A stretch of DNA of 64,000 bases, taken from the NCBI RefSeq assembly GCF_032452875.1, contig NW_026893688.1, forward strand, positions 310,001 through 374,000, given 5' to 3'. This stretch comes from Bos javanicus (Eukaryota; Chordata; Mammalia; Artiodactyla; Bovidae). A program made the position numbers and the translations under genes. The first letter of the stretch is position 1; each line of letters begins with the position of its first letter. The notes beneath the pieces are model-generated. The model was not told the origin of the DNA. It ran no database searches and saw nothing but the letters and a program-made list of their open reading frames with translations. This document shows, one piece after another, positions 26,149 to 38,216 of the stretch.

Positions 26149-28021
26149 TGATCACGTGACTGAGCATGCACTGTTCACGTGAATCATGCTGATCAGTGGC
26201 AATGATCATGCAGCTGAGGCAGGAATTACACAGCACAGCTGGCAATTGTCAAGCAGATGACAGGCAGGAATCGTGCAGCTCAGCTGGCAATTGTCAAGCA
26301 GATGAGCAGACAGAATCACGCAGCTCATCATGCACTGATCACGTGACTGATCATGCACTGATCACGTGGCTGATCATACACTGATCACGTGACTGATCAT
26401 GCACTGATCACGTGGCTATCATGCACTGATCACGTGGCTGATCATGCACTGATCACGTGTCTGATCATGCACTGATCACGTGGCTGATCATGCACTGATC
26501 ACGTGACTGATCATGCACTGATCACGTGGCTATCATGCACTGATCACGTGGCTGATCATGCACTGATCACGTGGCTGATCATGCACTGATCACGTGACTG
26601 ATCATGCACTGATCACGTGGCTATCATGCACTGATCACGTGGCTGATCATGCACTGATCACGTGACTGATCATGCACTGATCACGTGGCTGATCATGCAC
26701 TGATCACGTGACTGATCATGCACTGATCACGTGGCTATCATGCACTGATCACGTGGCTGTCATGCAATGATCACGAAGCTACCATGCACTGGTCACGTGA
26801 CTGATCATGCACTGATCACGTGACTGATCATGCACTGATCACGTGACTGATCATGCACTGATCACGTGACTGATCATGCACTGATCACGTGGCTATCATG
26901 CACTGATCACGTGGCTGATCATGCACTGATCACGTAACTGATCATGCACTGATCACGTGGCTGATCATGCACTGATCACGTGGCTGATCACACACTGATC
27001 ACGTGACTGATCATGCACTGATCACGTGACTGATCATGCACTGATCACGTGGCTATCATGCACTGATCACGTGGATATCATGCACTGATCACGTGGCTGA
27101 TCACACACTATCACGTGACTGATCATGCACTGATCACGTGGCTATCATGCACTGATCACGTGACTGATCATGCACTGATCACGTGACTGTCATGCACTGA
27201 TCACGTGGCTATCATGCACTGATCACGTGGCTGATCATGCACTGATCACGTGACTGATCATGCACTGATCACGTGGCTGATCATGCACTGATCACGTGGC
27301 TATCATGCACTGATCACGTGGCTGATCATGCACTGATCACGTAGCTATCATGTACTGATCACGTGACTGATCATGCACTGATCACGTAACTGATCATGCA
27401 CTGATCACGTGGCTGATCATGCACTGATCACGTGGCTGATCATGCACTGATCACGTGACTGATCATGCACTGATCACGTGGCTGATCATGCACTGATCAC
27501 GTGACTGATCATGCACTGATCACGTGTCTGATCATGCACTGATCACGTGGCTATCATGCACTGCTCACGTGGCTGATCATGCATGATCACGCAGCTACCA
27601 TGTACTGGTCACATGACTGATCATGCACTGATCACGTGACTGATCATGCAGTGATCACGTGGCTATCATGCACTACTCACGTGGCTGATCATGCAATGAT
27701 CATGTAGCTACCATGTACAGGTCACGTGAATGATCATACACCCATCAGGTGACTGATCATGCACTGATCACGTGGCTATCATGCACTGATCACGAGACTG
27801 ATCATGCACTGATCACGTCTATATCATGCACTGATCACATGACTGCCCATGCACTGATCACGTGGATGATCATACACTAATCATGTGACAGATCATGCAC
27901 TGATCACGTGGCTGATCATGCACTGATACCGTGACTGAGCATGGACTGATCACATGACTATCATGTAGTGATCACGTGACTTAATGGCGCTGATCATGTG
28001 ACTGATCATGCGCTGATCATG
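26149..28021. repeat. Array between cores 15 and 16, opening with an S module
   Basis: A 33-bp spacer leads to the S module, after which monomers resume near 26328. GATATC near 27075, contracted CACACACTATCACG near 27103 and a short CGCAGCTACC monomer near 27591 are seen. M1 starts at 27673, 349 bp before core 16. Confidence 0.93.
26181..26327 (+). repeat. S module 1, partial second core
   Basis: Corresponds to units 3-6 of the core: GAATCATGCTG, then CAGCTGGCAATTG and GAATCGTGCAG. The first part is hybrid with the plain array (CTGATCAGTGGCAATGATC), and the end passes to CAGCTCATCATGC without the GGCCC terminus. A GTG-initiated frame at 26196-26384 runs from here into plain monomers and has no coding character. 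Confidence 0.9.
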
Positions 28022-28287
28022 TTTGCTATCATACACTGATCATGTGCCTCTGGAGGCAATAAACAAAGAGCTGAGTAGGCACGAATCAAACAGTCAGCAG
28101 GCAATAATCATGGAACTCAGCTGTGAGGAATCATGCTGCTCAGCTGGCAATAATCAAGCAGCTGAGCAGGCAGGAATTACGCAGCACAGCTGGCAATTGT
28201 CAAGCAGATGACAGGCAGGAATCGTGCAGCTCAGCTGGCAATTGTCAAGCAGATGAGCAGACAGTAATCACGCAGCTCAGCAGGCCC
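28022..28287 (+). repeat. Core module 16, class A
   Basis: 266 bp, majority sequence, frame open at 28023-28211. It belongs to the 349-bp upstream class and is followed by a full D block. Core, flank and D block align with core 27 at a constant offset of 20,562 bp. Confidence 0.95.
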
Positions 28288-30489
28288 TGATCACGTGACT
28301 GAGCATGCACTGTTCACGTGGCTGATCATACACTGATCACGTGATTGATCATGCACTGATCACTTGGATATCATGCACTGATCACGTGGCTGATCATACA
28401 CTGTTCACGTGTCTGACCATGCACTGATCACGTGGCTGATCATACACTGCTCACGTAACTGATCATGCACTGATCACGTGGCTATCATGCACTGATCACG
28501 TGGCTGAACATGCACTGTTCACGTGGCTGATCACACACCTGTCACGTGACATATCATGCACTGATCACGTGGCACTCATGCACTGATCACGTGGCTGATC
28601 ATACTCTGCTCACGTAACTCATCATGCACACATCACGTGGCTATCATGCACTGCTCACGTGGCTCGTCATGGAATGATCACGTAGCTACCATATACTGGT
28701 CACGTGACTGATCATGCACAGATCACGTAAATGATCATGCACTGTTCACGTGACTGATCATGTACTGATCACGTGACTGATCATGCACTGATCACGTGGC
28801 TATCATGCTCTGCTCACGTGGCTGATCATGCAACGATCACGTAGCAACCATGTACTGGTCACGTGACTGATCATGCACTGATCACGTAATTGATCCTGCA
28901 CTGATCACGTGGCTCATCATGCACTGATCACGTGGCTGATCACACACGTATCACGTGACTGATCATGCACTGATCACGTGACTAATCATGCACTGATCAC
29001 GTGGCTATCATGCACTGATCACGTGGATATCATGCACTGATCACGTGGCTGATCACACACGTATCACGTGACTGATCATGCACTGATCACGTGGCTATCA
29101 TGCACTGATCACGTGGCTATCATGCACTGATATCATGCACTGATCACGTGGCTGATCATGCACTGATCACGTGACTGATCATGCACTGATCACGTGGCTG
29201 ATCATGCACTGATCACGTGACTGATCATGCACTGATCACGTGACTGATCATGCACTGATCACGTGGCTGATCATGCACTGATCACGTGACTGATCATGCA
29301 CTGATCACGTGACTGATCATGCACTGATCACGTGACTGATCATGCACTGATCACGTAACTGATCATGCACTGATCACGTGGCTGATCATGCACTGATCAC
29401 GTGACTGATCATGCACTGATCACGTGACTGATCATGCACTGATCAGTGGCTATCATGCACTGATCACGTGGCTGATCATGCACTGATCACGTGACTGATC
29501 ATGCACTGATCACTGGCTATCATGCACTGATCACGTGGCTATCATGCACTGATCACGTGGCTGATCATGCACTGATCACGTGACTGATCATGCACTGATC
29601 ACGTCTATATCATGCACTGATCACATGACTGATCATGCACTGATCACGTGGATGATCATACACTGATCATGTGACTGATCATGCACTGATCACGTGGCTA
29701 TCATGCACTGATCACGTGGCTGATCATGCACTGATCACGTAGCTACCATGCACTGATCACGTGACTGATCATGCACTGATCACGTAATTGATCATGCACT
29801 GATCACGTGACTGATCATGCACTGATCACGTGACTGATCATGCACTGATCACGTGACTGATCATGCACTGATCACGTGGCTATCATGCACTGATCACGTG
29901 GCTGATCATGCACTGATCACGTGGCTATCATGCACTGATCACGTGACTGATCATGCACTGATCACGTGGCTGATCATGCACTGATCACGTGGCTGATCAT
30001 GCACTGATCACGTGACTGATCATGCACTGATCACGTGACTGATCATGCACTGATCACGTGGCTATCATGCACTGATCACGTGGCTGATCATGCACTGATC
30101 ACGTGCCTGATCATGCACTGATCACATGGCTGATCATGCACTGATCACGTGACTGATCATGCACTGATCACGTGGCTATCATGCACTACTCACGTGGCTG
30201 ATCATGCAATGATCATGTAGCTACCATGTACTGGTCACGTGACTGATCATGCACTGATCACGTGACTGATCATGCACTGATCACGTGCCTGATCATGCAC
30301 TGATCACGTGACTGATCATGCACTGATCACGTGGCTATCATGCACTGATCACGTGGCTGATCATGCACTGATCACGTGGCTGATCATGCACTGATACCGT
30401 GACTGATCATGCACTGATCACATGACTATCATGCACTGATCACGTGACTTAATGGCACTGATCATGTGACTGATCATGCACTGATCATG
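28288..30489. repeat. Monomer array with full D block, cores 16 to 17
   Basis: The D block at about 28288-28930 contains the whole variant series plus GATCCTG at 28892, a one-base mark shared with only four other D blocks. A GATATC deletion lies near 29129, a GATCAGTGGC monomer near 29444 and an orphan GTCTATATC at 29603. M1 starts at 30186. Confidence 0.93.
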
Positions 30490-30755
30490 TTTGCTATCAT
30501 ACACTGATCATGTGCCTCTGGAGGCAATAAACAAAGAGCTGAGTAGGCACGAATCAAACAGTCAGCAGGCAATAATCATGGAACTCAGCTGTGAGGAATC
30601 ATGCTGCTCAGCTGGCAATAATCAAGCAGCTGAGCAGGCAGGAATTACGCAGCACAGCTGGCAATTGTCAAGCAGATGACAGGCAGGAATCGTGCAGCTC
30701 AGCTGGCAATTGTCAAGCAGATGAGCAGACAGTAATCACGCAGCTCAGCAGGCCC
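30490..30755 (+). repeat. Core module 17, class A
   Basis: 266 bp, majority sequence, frame open at 30491-30679, 304-bp upstream class. The leader has been smoothed toward consensus (GATACCGTGACTGATCATGC instead of GAGCATGG). Confidence 0.95.
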
Positions 30756-31425
30756 TGATCACGTGACTGAGCATGCACTGTTCACGTGAATCATGCTGAT
30801 CAGCTGGCAATGATCATGCAGCTGCAGGCAGGAATTACACAGCACAGCTGGCAATTGTCAAGCAGATGACAGGCAGGAATCGTGCAGCTCAGCTGGCAAT
30901 TGTCAAGCAGATGATCAGACAGTGATCACGCAGCTCATCATGCACTGATCACGTGACTGATCATGCACTGATCACGTGGCTGATCATGCACTGATCACGT
31001 GATGATCATGCACTGATCACGTGCTATCATGCACTGATCACGTGGCTGATCATGCACTGATCACGTGTCTGATCATGCACTGATCACGTGGCTGATCATG
31101 CACTGATCACGTGACTGATCATGCACTGATCACGTGGCTATCATGCACTGATCACGTGGCTGACATGCACTGTCACGTGGCTGATCATGCACTGTCACGT
31201 GACTATCATGCACTGATCACGTGGCATCATGCACTGATCACGTGGCTGATCATGCACTGATCACGTGACTGATCATGCACTGATCACGTGGCTGATCATG
31301 CACTGATCACGCAGCTACCATGTACTGATCACGTGACTGATCATGCACTGATCACGTGACTGATCATGCACTGATCACGTGGCTTATCATGCACTGATCA
31401 TGTGACTGATCATGTGCTGATCATG
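30756..31425. repeat. Array between cores 17 and 18, opening with an S module
   Basis: The S module is followed by about 490 bp of monomers, several shortened (GTGCTATC near 31021, CTGACATGCACTGTCACG near 31161). It ends with the class B/C leader near 31380. Confidence 0.93.
30788..30937 (+). repeat. S module 2, partial second core
   Basis: Starts 33 bp after core 17 with GAATCATGCTGATCAGCTGG, a hybrid of core and plain-array motifs. It continues through GGAATTACACAGC and GAATCGTGC and ends in GATGATCAGACAGTGATC, again with array-like TGATCA insertions. Confidence 0.9.
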
Positions 31426-31681
31426 TTTCTGTCATACACTGATCATGTGCCTCTGGAGGCAATGAACAAAGAGCTGAGTAGGCAGGAATCAGTGGCAATA
31501 ATCATGGAACTCAGCTCTGAGAAATCATGCTGCTCAGCTGGCAATAATCAAGTAGATGAGCAGGCAGGAATTATGCAGCACAGGTGGCAATTGTCAAGCA
31601 GATGACAGGCAGGAATCGTGCAGCTCAGCTGGCAATTGTCAAGCACATGAGCAGACAGTAATCACGCAGCTCAGCAGGCCC
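31426..31681 (+). repeat. Core module 18, class C, frame retained
   Basis: 256 bp. The deletion here is 9 bp (GAATCAGTGGC), which keeps the reading frame. Because the lead-in is TTTCTGTC, an in-frame ATG exists at 31423, making this the only copy with an ATG-initiated version of the frame (the longer GTG-initiated frame spans 31402-31605). AAGCACATGAGC is a private change. I still see no coding support. Confidence 0.93.
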
Positions 31682-32642
31682 TGATCACGTGACTGATCAT
31701 GCACTGATCACGTGGCTGATCATACACTGATCACGTGACTGATCATGCACTGATCACGTGGCTATCATGCACTGATCACGTGACTGATCATGCACTGATC
31801 ACGTAACTGATCATGCACTGATCACGTGGCTATCATGCACTGATCACGTGGCTGATCATGCACTGATCACGTGACTGATCATGCACTGATCACGTGGCTG
31901 ATCATGCACTGATCACGTGGCTATCATGCACTGATCACGTGGCTGATCATGCACTGATCACGTAGCTACCATGCACTGATCACGTGACTGATCATGCACT
32001 GATCACGTAATTGATCATGCACTGATCACGTGGCTGATCATGCACTGATCACGTGGCTGATCATGCACTGATCACGTGACTGATCATGCACTGATCACGT
32101 GGCTGATCATGCACTGATCACGTGACTGATCATGCACTGATCACGTGTCTGATCATGCACTGATCACGTGGCTATCATGCACTGCTCACGTGGCTGATCA
32201 TGCATGATCACGCAGCTACCATGTACTGGTCACATGACTGATCATGCACTGATCACGTGACTGATCATGCAGTGATCACGTGGCTATCATGCACTACTCA
32301 CGTGGCTGATCATGCAATGATCATGTAGCTACCATGTACAGGTCACGTGAATGATCATACACCCATCAGGTGACTGATCATGCACTGATCACGTGGCTAT
32401 CATGCACTGATCACGAGACTGATCATGCACTGATCACGTCTATATCATGCACTGATCACATGACTGCCCATGCACTGATCACGTGGATGATCATACACTA
32501 ATCATGTGACAGATCATGCACTGATCACGTGGCTGATCATGCACTGATACCGTGACTGAGCATGGACTGATCACATGACTATCATGTAGTGATCACGTGA
32601 CTTAATGGCGCTGATCATGTGACTGATCATGCGCTGATCATG
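31682..32642. repeat. Monomer array between cores 18 and 19
   Basis: Near-consensus, with GTAGCTACCATGC near 31962 and GTAATTGATC near 32007. The long upstream flank of core 19 starts with M1 at 32294 and includes GTCTATATC and TAATCATGTGACAG. Confidence 0.94.
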
Positions 32643-32908
32643 TTTGCTATCATACACTGATCATGTGCCTCTGGAGGCAATAAACAAAGAGCTGAGTAGG
32701 CACGAATCAAACAGTCAGCAGGCAATAATCATGGAACTCAGCTGTGAGGAATCATGCTGCTCAGCTGGCAATAATCAAGCAGCTGAGCAGGCAGGAATTA
32801 CGCAGCACAGCTGGCAATTGTCAAGCAGATGACAGGCAGGAATCGTGCAGCTCAGCTGGCAATTGTCAAGCAGATGAGCAGACAGTAATCACGCAGCTCA
32901 GCAGGCCC
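32643..32908 (+). repeat. Core module 19, class A
   Basis: 266 bp, majority sequence, frame open at 32644-32832, 349-bp upstream class, followed by a D block. Confidence 0.95.
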
Positions 32909-34075
32909 TGATCACGTGACTGAGCATGCACTGTTCACGTGGCTGATCATACACTGATCACGTGATTGATCATGCACTGATCACTTGGATATCATGCACT
33001 GATCACGTGGCTGATCATACACTGTTCACGTGTCTGACCATGCACTGATCACGTGGCTGATCATACACTGCTCACGTAACTGATCATGCACTGATCACGT
33101 GGCTATCATGCACTGATCACGTGGCTGAACATGCACTGTTCACGTGGCTGATCACACACCTGTCACGTGACATATCATGCACTGATCACGTGGCACTCAT
33201 GCACTGATCACGTGGCTGATCATACACTGATCACGTGACTGATCATGCACTGATCACGTGGCTGATCATGCACTGATCACGTGACTGATCATGCACTGAT
33301 CACGTGGCTATCATGCACTGCTCACGTGGCTCGTCATGGAATGATCATGAAGCTACCATATACTGGTCACGTGACTGATCATGCACTGATCACGTAAATG
33401 ATCATGCACTGTTCACGTGACTGATCATGCACTGATCACGTGACTGATCATGCACTGATCACGTGGCTATCATGCACTGCTCACGTGGCTGATCATGCAA
33501 TGATCACGTAGCAACCATGTACTGGTCACGTGACTGATCATGCACTGATCACGTAATTGATCATGCACTGATCACGTGGCTCATCATGCACTGATCACGT
33601 GGCTGATCACACTGTATCACGTGACTGATCATGCACTGATCACGTGACTAATCATGCACTGATCACGTGGCTATCATGCACTGATCACGTGGATATCATG
33701 CACTGATCACGTGGCTGATCACACACGTATCACGTGACTGATCATGCACTGATCACGTGGCTATCATGCACTGATCACGTGGCTGATCATGCACTGATCA
33801 CGTGGCTATCATGCACTGATCACGTGGCTGATCATGCACTGATCACGTAGCTATCATGCACTGATCACGTGACTGATCATGCACTGATCACGTGGCTGAT
33901 CATGCACTGATCACGTGACTGATCATGCACTGATCACGTGGCTGATCATGCACTGATCACGCAGCTACCATGCACTGATCACATGACTGATCATGCACTG
34001 ATCACGTGATTGATCATGCACTGATCACGTGGCTTATCATGCACTGATCATGTGACTGATCATGTGCTGATCATG
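32909..34075. repeat. Monomer array with mosaic D block, cores 19 to 20
   Basis: The D block is typical up to GGCACTCATGC near 33191, then about four consensus monomers replace the CATACTCTGC stretch before GCTCGTCATGG resumes near 33329. Compared with the block after core 21 this inserts 46 bp, two monomers. GATCACACTGTATCACG lies near 33606. Confidence 0.92.
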
Positions 34076-34332
34076 TTTCTGTCATACACTGATCATGTGC
34101 CTCTGGAGGCAATGAACAAAGAGCTGAGTAGGCACGAATCAGTAGGCAATAATCATGGAACTCAGCTGTGAGAAATCATGCTGCTCAGCTGGCAATAATC
34201 AAGCAGCTGAGCAGGCAGGAATTATGCAGCACAGCTGGCAATTGTCAAGCAGATGACAGGCAGGAATCGTGCAGCTCAGCTGGCAATTGTCAAGCAGATG
34301 AGCAGACAGTAATCACGCAGCTCAGCAGGCCC
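34076..34332 (+). repeat. Core module 20, class C
   Basis: 257 bp, 8-bp deletion as in core 14 (GAATCAGTAGGC) but with GGAGGC intact, CTGTGAGAAATC and AAGCAGCTGAGC as in class A. It looks like a class C lead-in joined to a more class B-like body. Confidence 0.95.
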
Positions 34333-35292
34333 TGATCACGTGACTGAGCATGCACTGTTCACGTGGCTGATCATACACTGATCACGTGACTGATCATGCA
34401 CTGATCACGTGGCTATCATGCACTGATCACGTGACTGATCATGCACTGATCACGTAACTGTCATGCACTGATCACGTGGCTATCATGCACTGATCACGTG
34501 GCTGATCATGCACTGATCACGTGACTGATCATGCACTGATCACGTGGCTGATCATGCACTGATCACGTGGCTATCATGCACTGATCACGTGGCTGATCAT
34601 GCACTGATCACGTAGCTACCATGTACTGATCACGTGACTGATCATGCACTGATCACGTAACTGATCATGCACTGATCACGTGGCTGATCATGCACTGATC
34701 ACGTGGCTGATCATGCACTGATCACGTGACTGATCATGCACTGATCACGTGGCTGATCATGCACTGATCACGTGACTGATCATGCACTGATCACGTGTCT
34801 GATCATGCACTGATCACGTGGCTATCATGCACTGCTCACGTGGCTGATCATGCATGATCACGCAGCTACCATGTACTGGTCACATGACTGATCATGCACT
34901 GATCACGTGACTGATCATGCAGTGATCACGTGGCTATCATGCACTACTCACGTGGCTGATCATGCAATGATCATGTAGCTACCATGTACAGGTCACGTGA
35001 ATGATCATACACCCATCAGGTGACTGATCATGCACTGATCACGTGGCTATCATGCACTGATCACGAGACTGATCATGCACTGATCACGTCTATATCATGC
35101 ACTGATCACATGACTGCCCATGCACTGATCACGTGGATGATCATACACTAATCATGTGACAGATCATGCACTGATCACGTGGCTGATCATGCACTGATAC
35201 CGTGACTGAGCATGGACTGATCACATGACTATCATGTAGTGATCACGTGACTTAATGGCGCTGATCATGTGACTGATCATGCGCTGATCATG
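34333..35292. repeat. Monomer array between cores 20 and 21
   Basis: Counterpart of 31682-32642 at a 2,650-bp offset, with small differences such as GTAACTGTC near 34454. M1 starts at 34944. Confidence 0.94.
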
Positions 35293-35558
35293 TTTGCTAT
35301 CATACACTGATCATGTGCCTCTGGAGGCAATAAACAAAGAGCTGAGTAGGCACGAATCAAACAGTCAGCAGGCAATAATCATGGAACTCAGCTGTGAGGA
35401 ATCATGCTGCTCAGCTGGCAATAATCAAGCAGCTGAGCAGGCAGGAATTACGCAGCACAGCTGGCAATTGTCAAGCAGATGACAGGCAGGAATCGTGCAG
35501 CTCAGCTGGCAATTGTCAAGCAGATGAGCAGACAGTAATCACGCAGCTCAGCAGGCCC
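35293..35558 (+). repeat. Core module 21, class A
   Basis: 266 bp, majority sequence, frame open at 35294-35482, 349-bp upstream class with full D block downstream. Confidence 0.95.
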
Positions 35559-37950
35559 TGATCACGTGACTGAGCATGCACTGTTCACGTGGCTGATCAT
35601 ACACTGATCACGTGATTGATCATGCACTGATCACTTGGATATCATGCACTGATCACGTGGCTGATCATACACTGTTCACGTGTCTGACCATGCACTGATC
35701 ACGTGGCTGATCATACACTGCTCACGTAACTGATCATGCACTGATCACGTGGCTATCATGCACTGATCACGTGGCTGAACATGCACTGTTCACGTGGCTG
35801 ATCACACACCTGTCACGTGACATATCATGCACTGATCACGTGGCACTCATGCACTGATCACGTGGCTGATCATACTCTGCTCACGTAACTCATCATGCAC
35901 ACATCACGTGGCTATCATGCACTGCTCACGTGGCTCGTCATGGAATGATCACGTAGCTACCATATACTGGTCACGTGACTGATCATGCACAGATCACGTA
36001 AATGATCATGCACTGTTCACGTGACTGATCATGTACTGATCACGTGACTGATCATGCACTGATCACGTGGCTATCATGCTCTGCTCACGTGGCTGATCAT
36101 GCAACGATCACGTAGCAACCATGTACTGGTCACGTGACTGATCATGCACTGATCACGTAATTGATCCTGCACTGATCACGTGGCTCATCATGCACTGATC
36201 ACGTGGCTGATCACACACGTATCACGTGACTGATCATGCATGATCACGTGACTATCATGCACTGATCACGTGGCTATCATGCACTGATCACGTGGATATC
36301 ATGCACTGATCACGTGGCTGATCACACACGTATCACGTGACTGATCATGCACTGATCACGTGGCTATCATGCACTGATCACGTGGCTATCATGCACTGAT
36401 ATCATGCACTGATCACGTGGCTGATCACACACTATCACGTGACTGATCATGCACTGATCACGTGGCTATCATGCACTGATCACGTGGCTGATCATGCACT
36501 GATATCATGCACTGATCACGTGGCTGATCATGCACTGATCACGTGACTGATCATGCACTGATCACGTGACTGATCATGCACTGATCACGTGGCTGATCAT
36601 GCACTGATCACGTGACTGATCATGCACTGATCACGTGACTGATCATGCACTGATCACGTGACTGATCATGCACTGATCACGTGGCTGATCATGCACTGAT
36701 CACGTGGCTGATCATGCACTGATCACGTGACTGATCATGCACTGATCACGTGACTGATCATGCACTGATCAGTGGCTATCATGCACTGATCACGTGGCTG
36801 ATCATGCACTGATCACGTGACTGATCATGCACTGATCACTGGCTATCATGCACTGATCACGTGGCTATCATGCACTGATCACGTGGCTGATCATGCACTG
36901 ATCACGTGACTGATCATGCACTGATCACGTCTATATCATGCACTGATCACATGACTGATCATGCACTGATCACGTGGCTGATCATACACTGATCACGTGA
37001 CTGATCATGCACTGATCACGTGGCTATCATGCACTGATCACGTGGCTGATCATGCACTGATCACGTGGCTATCATGCACTGATCACGTGACTGATCATGC
37101 ACTGATCACGTAATTGATCATGCACTGATCACGTGACTGATCATGCACTGATCACGTGACTGATCATGCACTGATCACGTGACTGATCATGCACTGATCA
37201 CGTGGCTATCATGCACTGATCACGTGGCTGATCATGCACTGATCACGTGGCTATCATGCACTGATCACGTGACTGATCATGCACTGATCACGTGGCTGAT
37301 CATGCACTGATCACGTGGCTGATCATGCACTGATCACGTGACTGATCATGCACTGATCACGTGGCTGATCATGCACTGATCACGTGACTGATCATGCACT
37401 GATCACGTGGCTGATCATGCACTGATCACGTGACTGATCATGCACTGATCACGTGTCTGATCATGCACTGATCACGTGGCTATCATGCACTGCTCACGTG
37501 GCTGATCATGCATGATCACGCAGCTACCATGTACTGGTCACATGACTGATCATGCACTGATCACGTGACTGATCATGCAGTGATCACGTGGCTATCATGC
37601 ACTACTCACGTGGCTGATCATGCAATGATCATGTAGCTACCATGTACAGGTCACGTGAATGATCATACACCCATCAGGTGACTGATCATGCACTGATCAC
37701 GTGGCTATCATGCACTGATCACGAGACTGATCATGCACTGATCACGTCTATATCATGCACTGATCACATGACTGCCCATGCACTGATCACGTGGATGATC
37801 ATACACTAATCATGTGACAGATCATGCACTGATCACGTGGCTGATCATGCACTGATACCGTGACTGAGCATGGACTGATCACATGACTATCATGTAGTGA
37901 TCACGTGACTTAATGGCGCTGATCATGTGACTGATCATGCGCTGATCATG
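35559..37950. repeat. Monomer array with full D block, cores 21 to 22
   Basis: Full D-block series including GATCCTG at 36163. GATATC deletion monomers lie near 36398 and 36502, and an orphan GTCTATATC at 36929. M1 of core 22 starts at 37602. Confidence 0.93.
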
Positions 37951-38216
37951 TTTGCTATCATACACTGATCATGTGCCTCTGGAGGCAATAAACAAAGAGC
38001 TGAGTAGGCACGAATCAAACAGTCAGCAGGCAATAATCATGGAACTCAGCTGTGAGGAATCATGCTGCTCAGCTGGCAATAATCAAGCAGCTGAGCAGGC
38101 AGGAATTACGCAGCACAGCTGACAATTGTCAAGCAGATGACAGGCAGGAATCGTGCAGCTCAGCTGGCAATTGTCAAGCAGATGAGCAGACAGTAATCAC
38201 GCAGCTCAGCAGGCCC
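37951..38216 (+). repeat. Core module 22, class A, nonsense variant
   Basis: 266 bp. CAGCTGACAATTG replaces CAGCTGGCAATTG, turning the Trp codon of the 62-codon frame into TGA. The core is otherwise majority sequence and its flanks are those of the 349-bp class, so loss of the frame has not affected retention of the module. Confidence 0.95.

Larger units (their letters stand above)
31426..34075. repeat. 2,650-bp tandem duplication, unit 1
   Basis: Class C core at 31426 and class A core at 32643, spaced 1,217 bp. The next unit repeats C at 34076 and A at 35293 with the same spacing. M1 at 32294 and 34944 and GTGTCTGATC at about 32146 and 34796 keep the 2,650-bp offset. Confidence 0.88.
34076..36725. 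repeat. 2,650-bp tandem duplication, unit 2
   Basis: Repeats the C-1,217 bp-A arrangement of 31426-34075. Exact correspondence is clear through the class A core and first part of its D block; the expected third class C core is missing and the right boundary is uncertain. Confidence 0.75.

Noticed and set aside
26196..26384. A second 62-codon frame as a gene
   Set aside because: It starts at GTG inside an S module and runs on into plain monomers. It has no counterpart in the other S modules.
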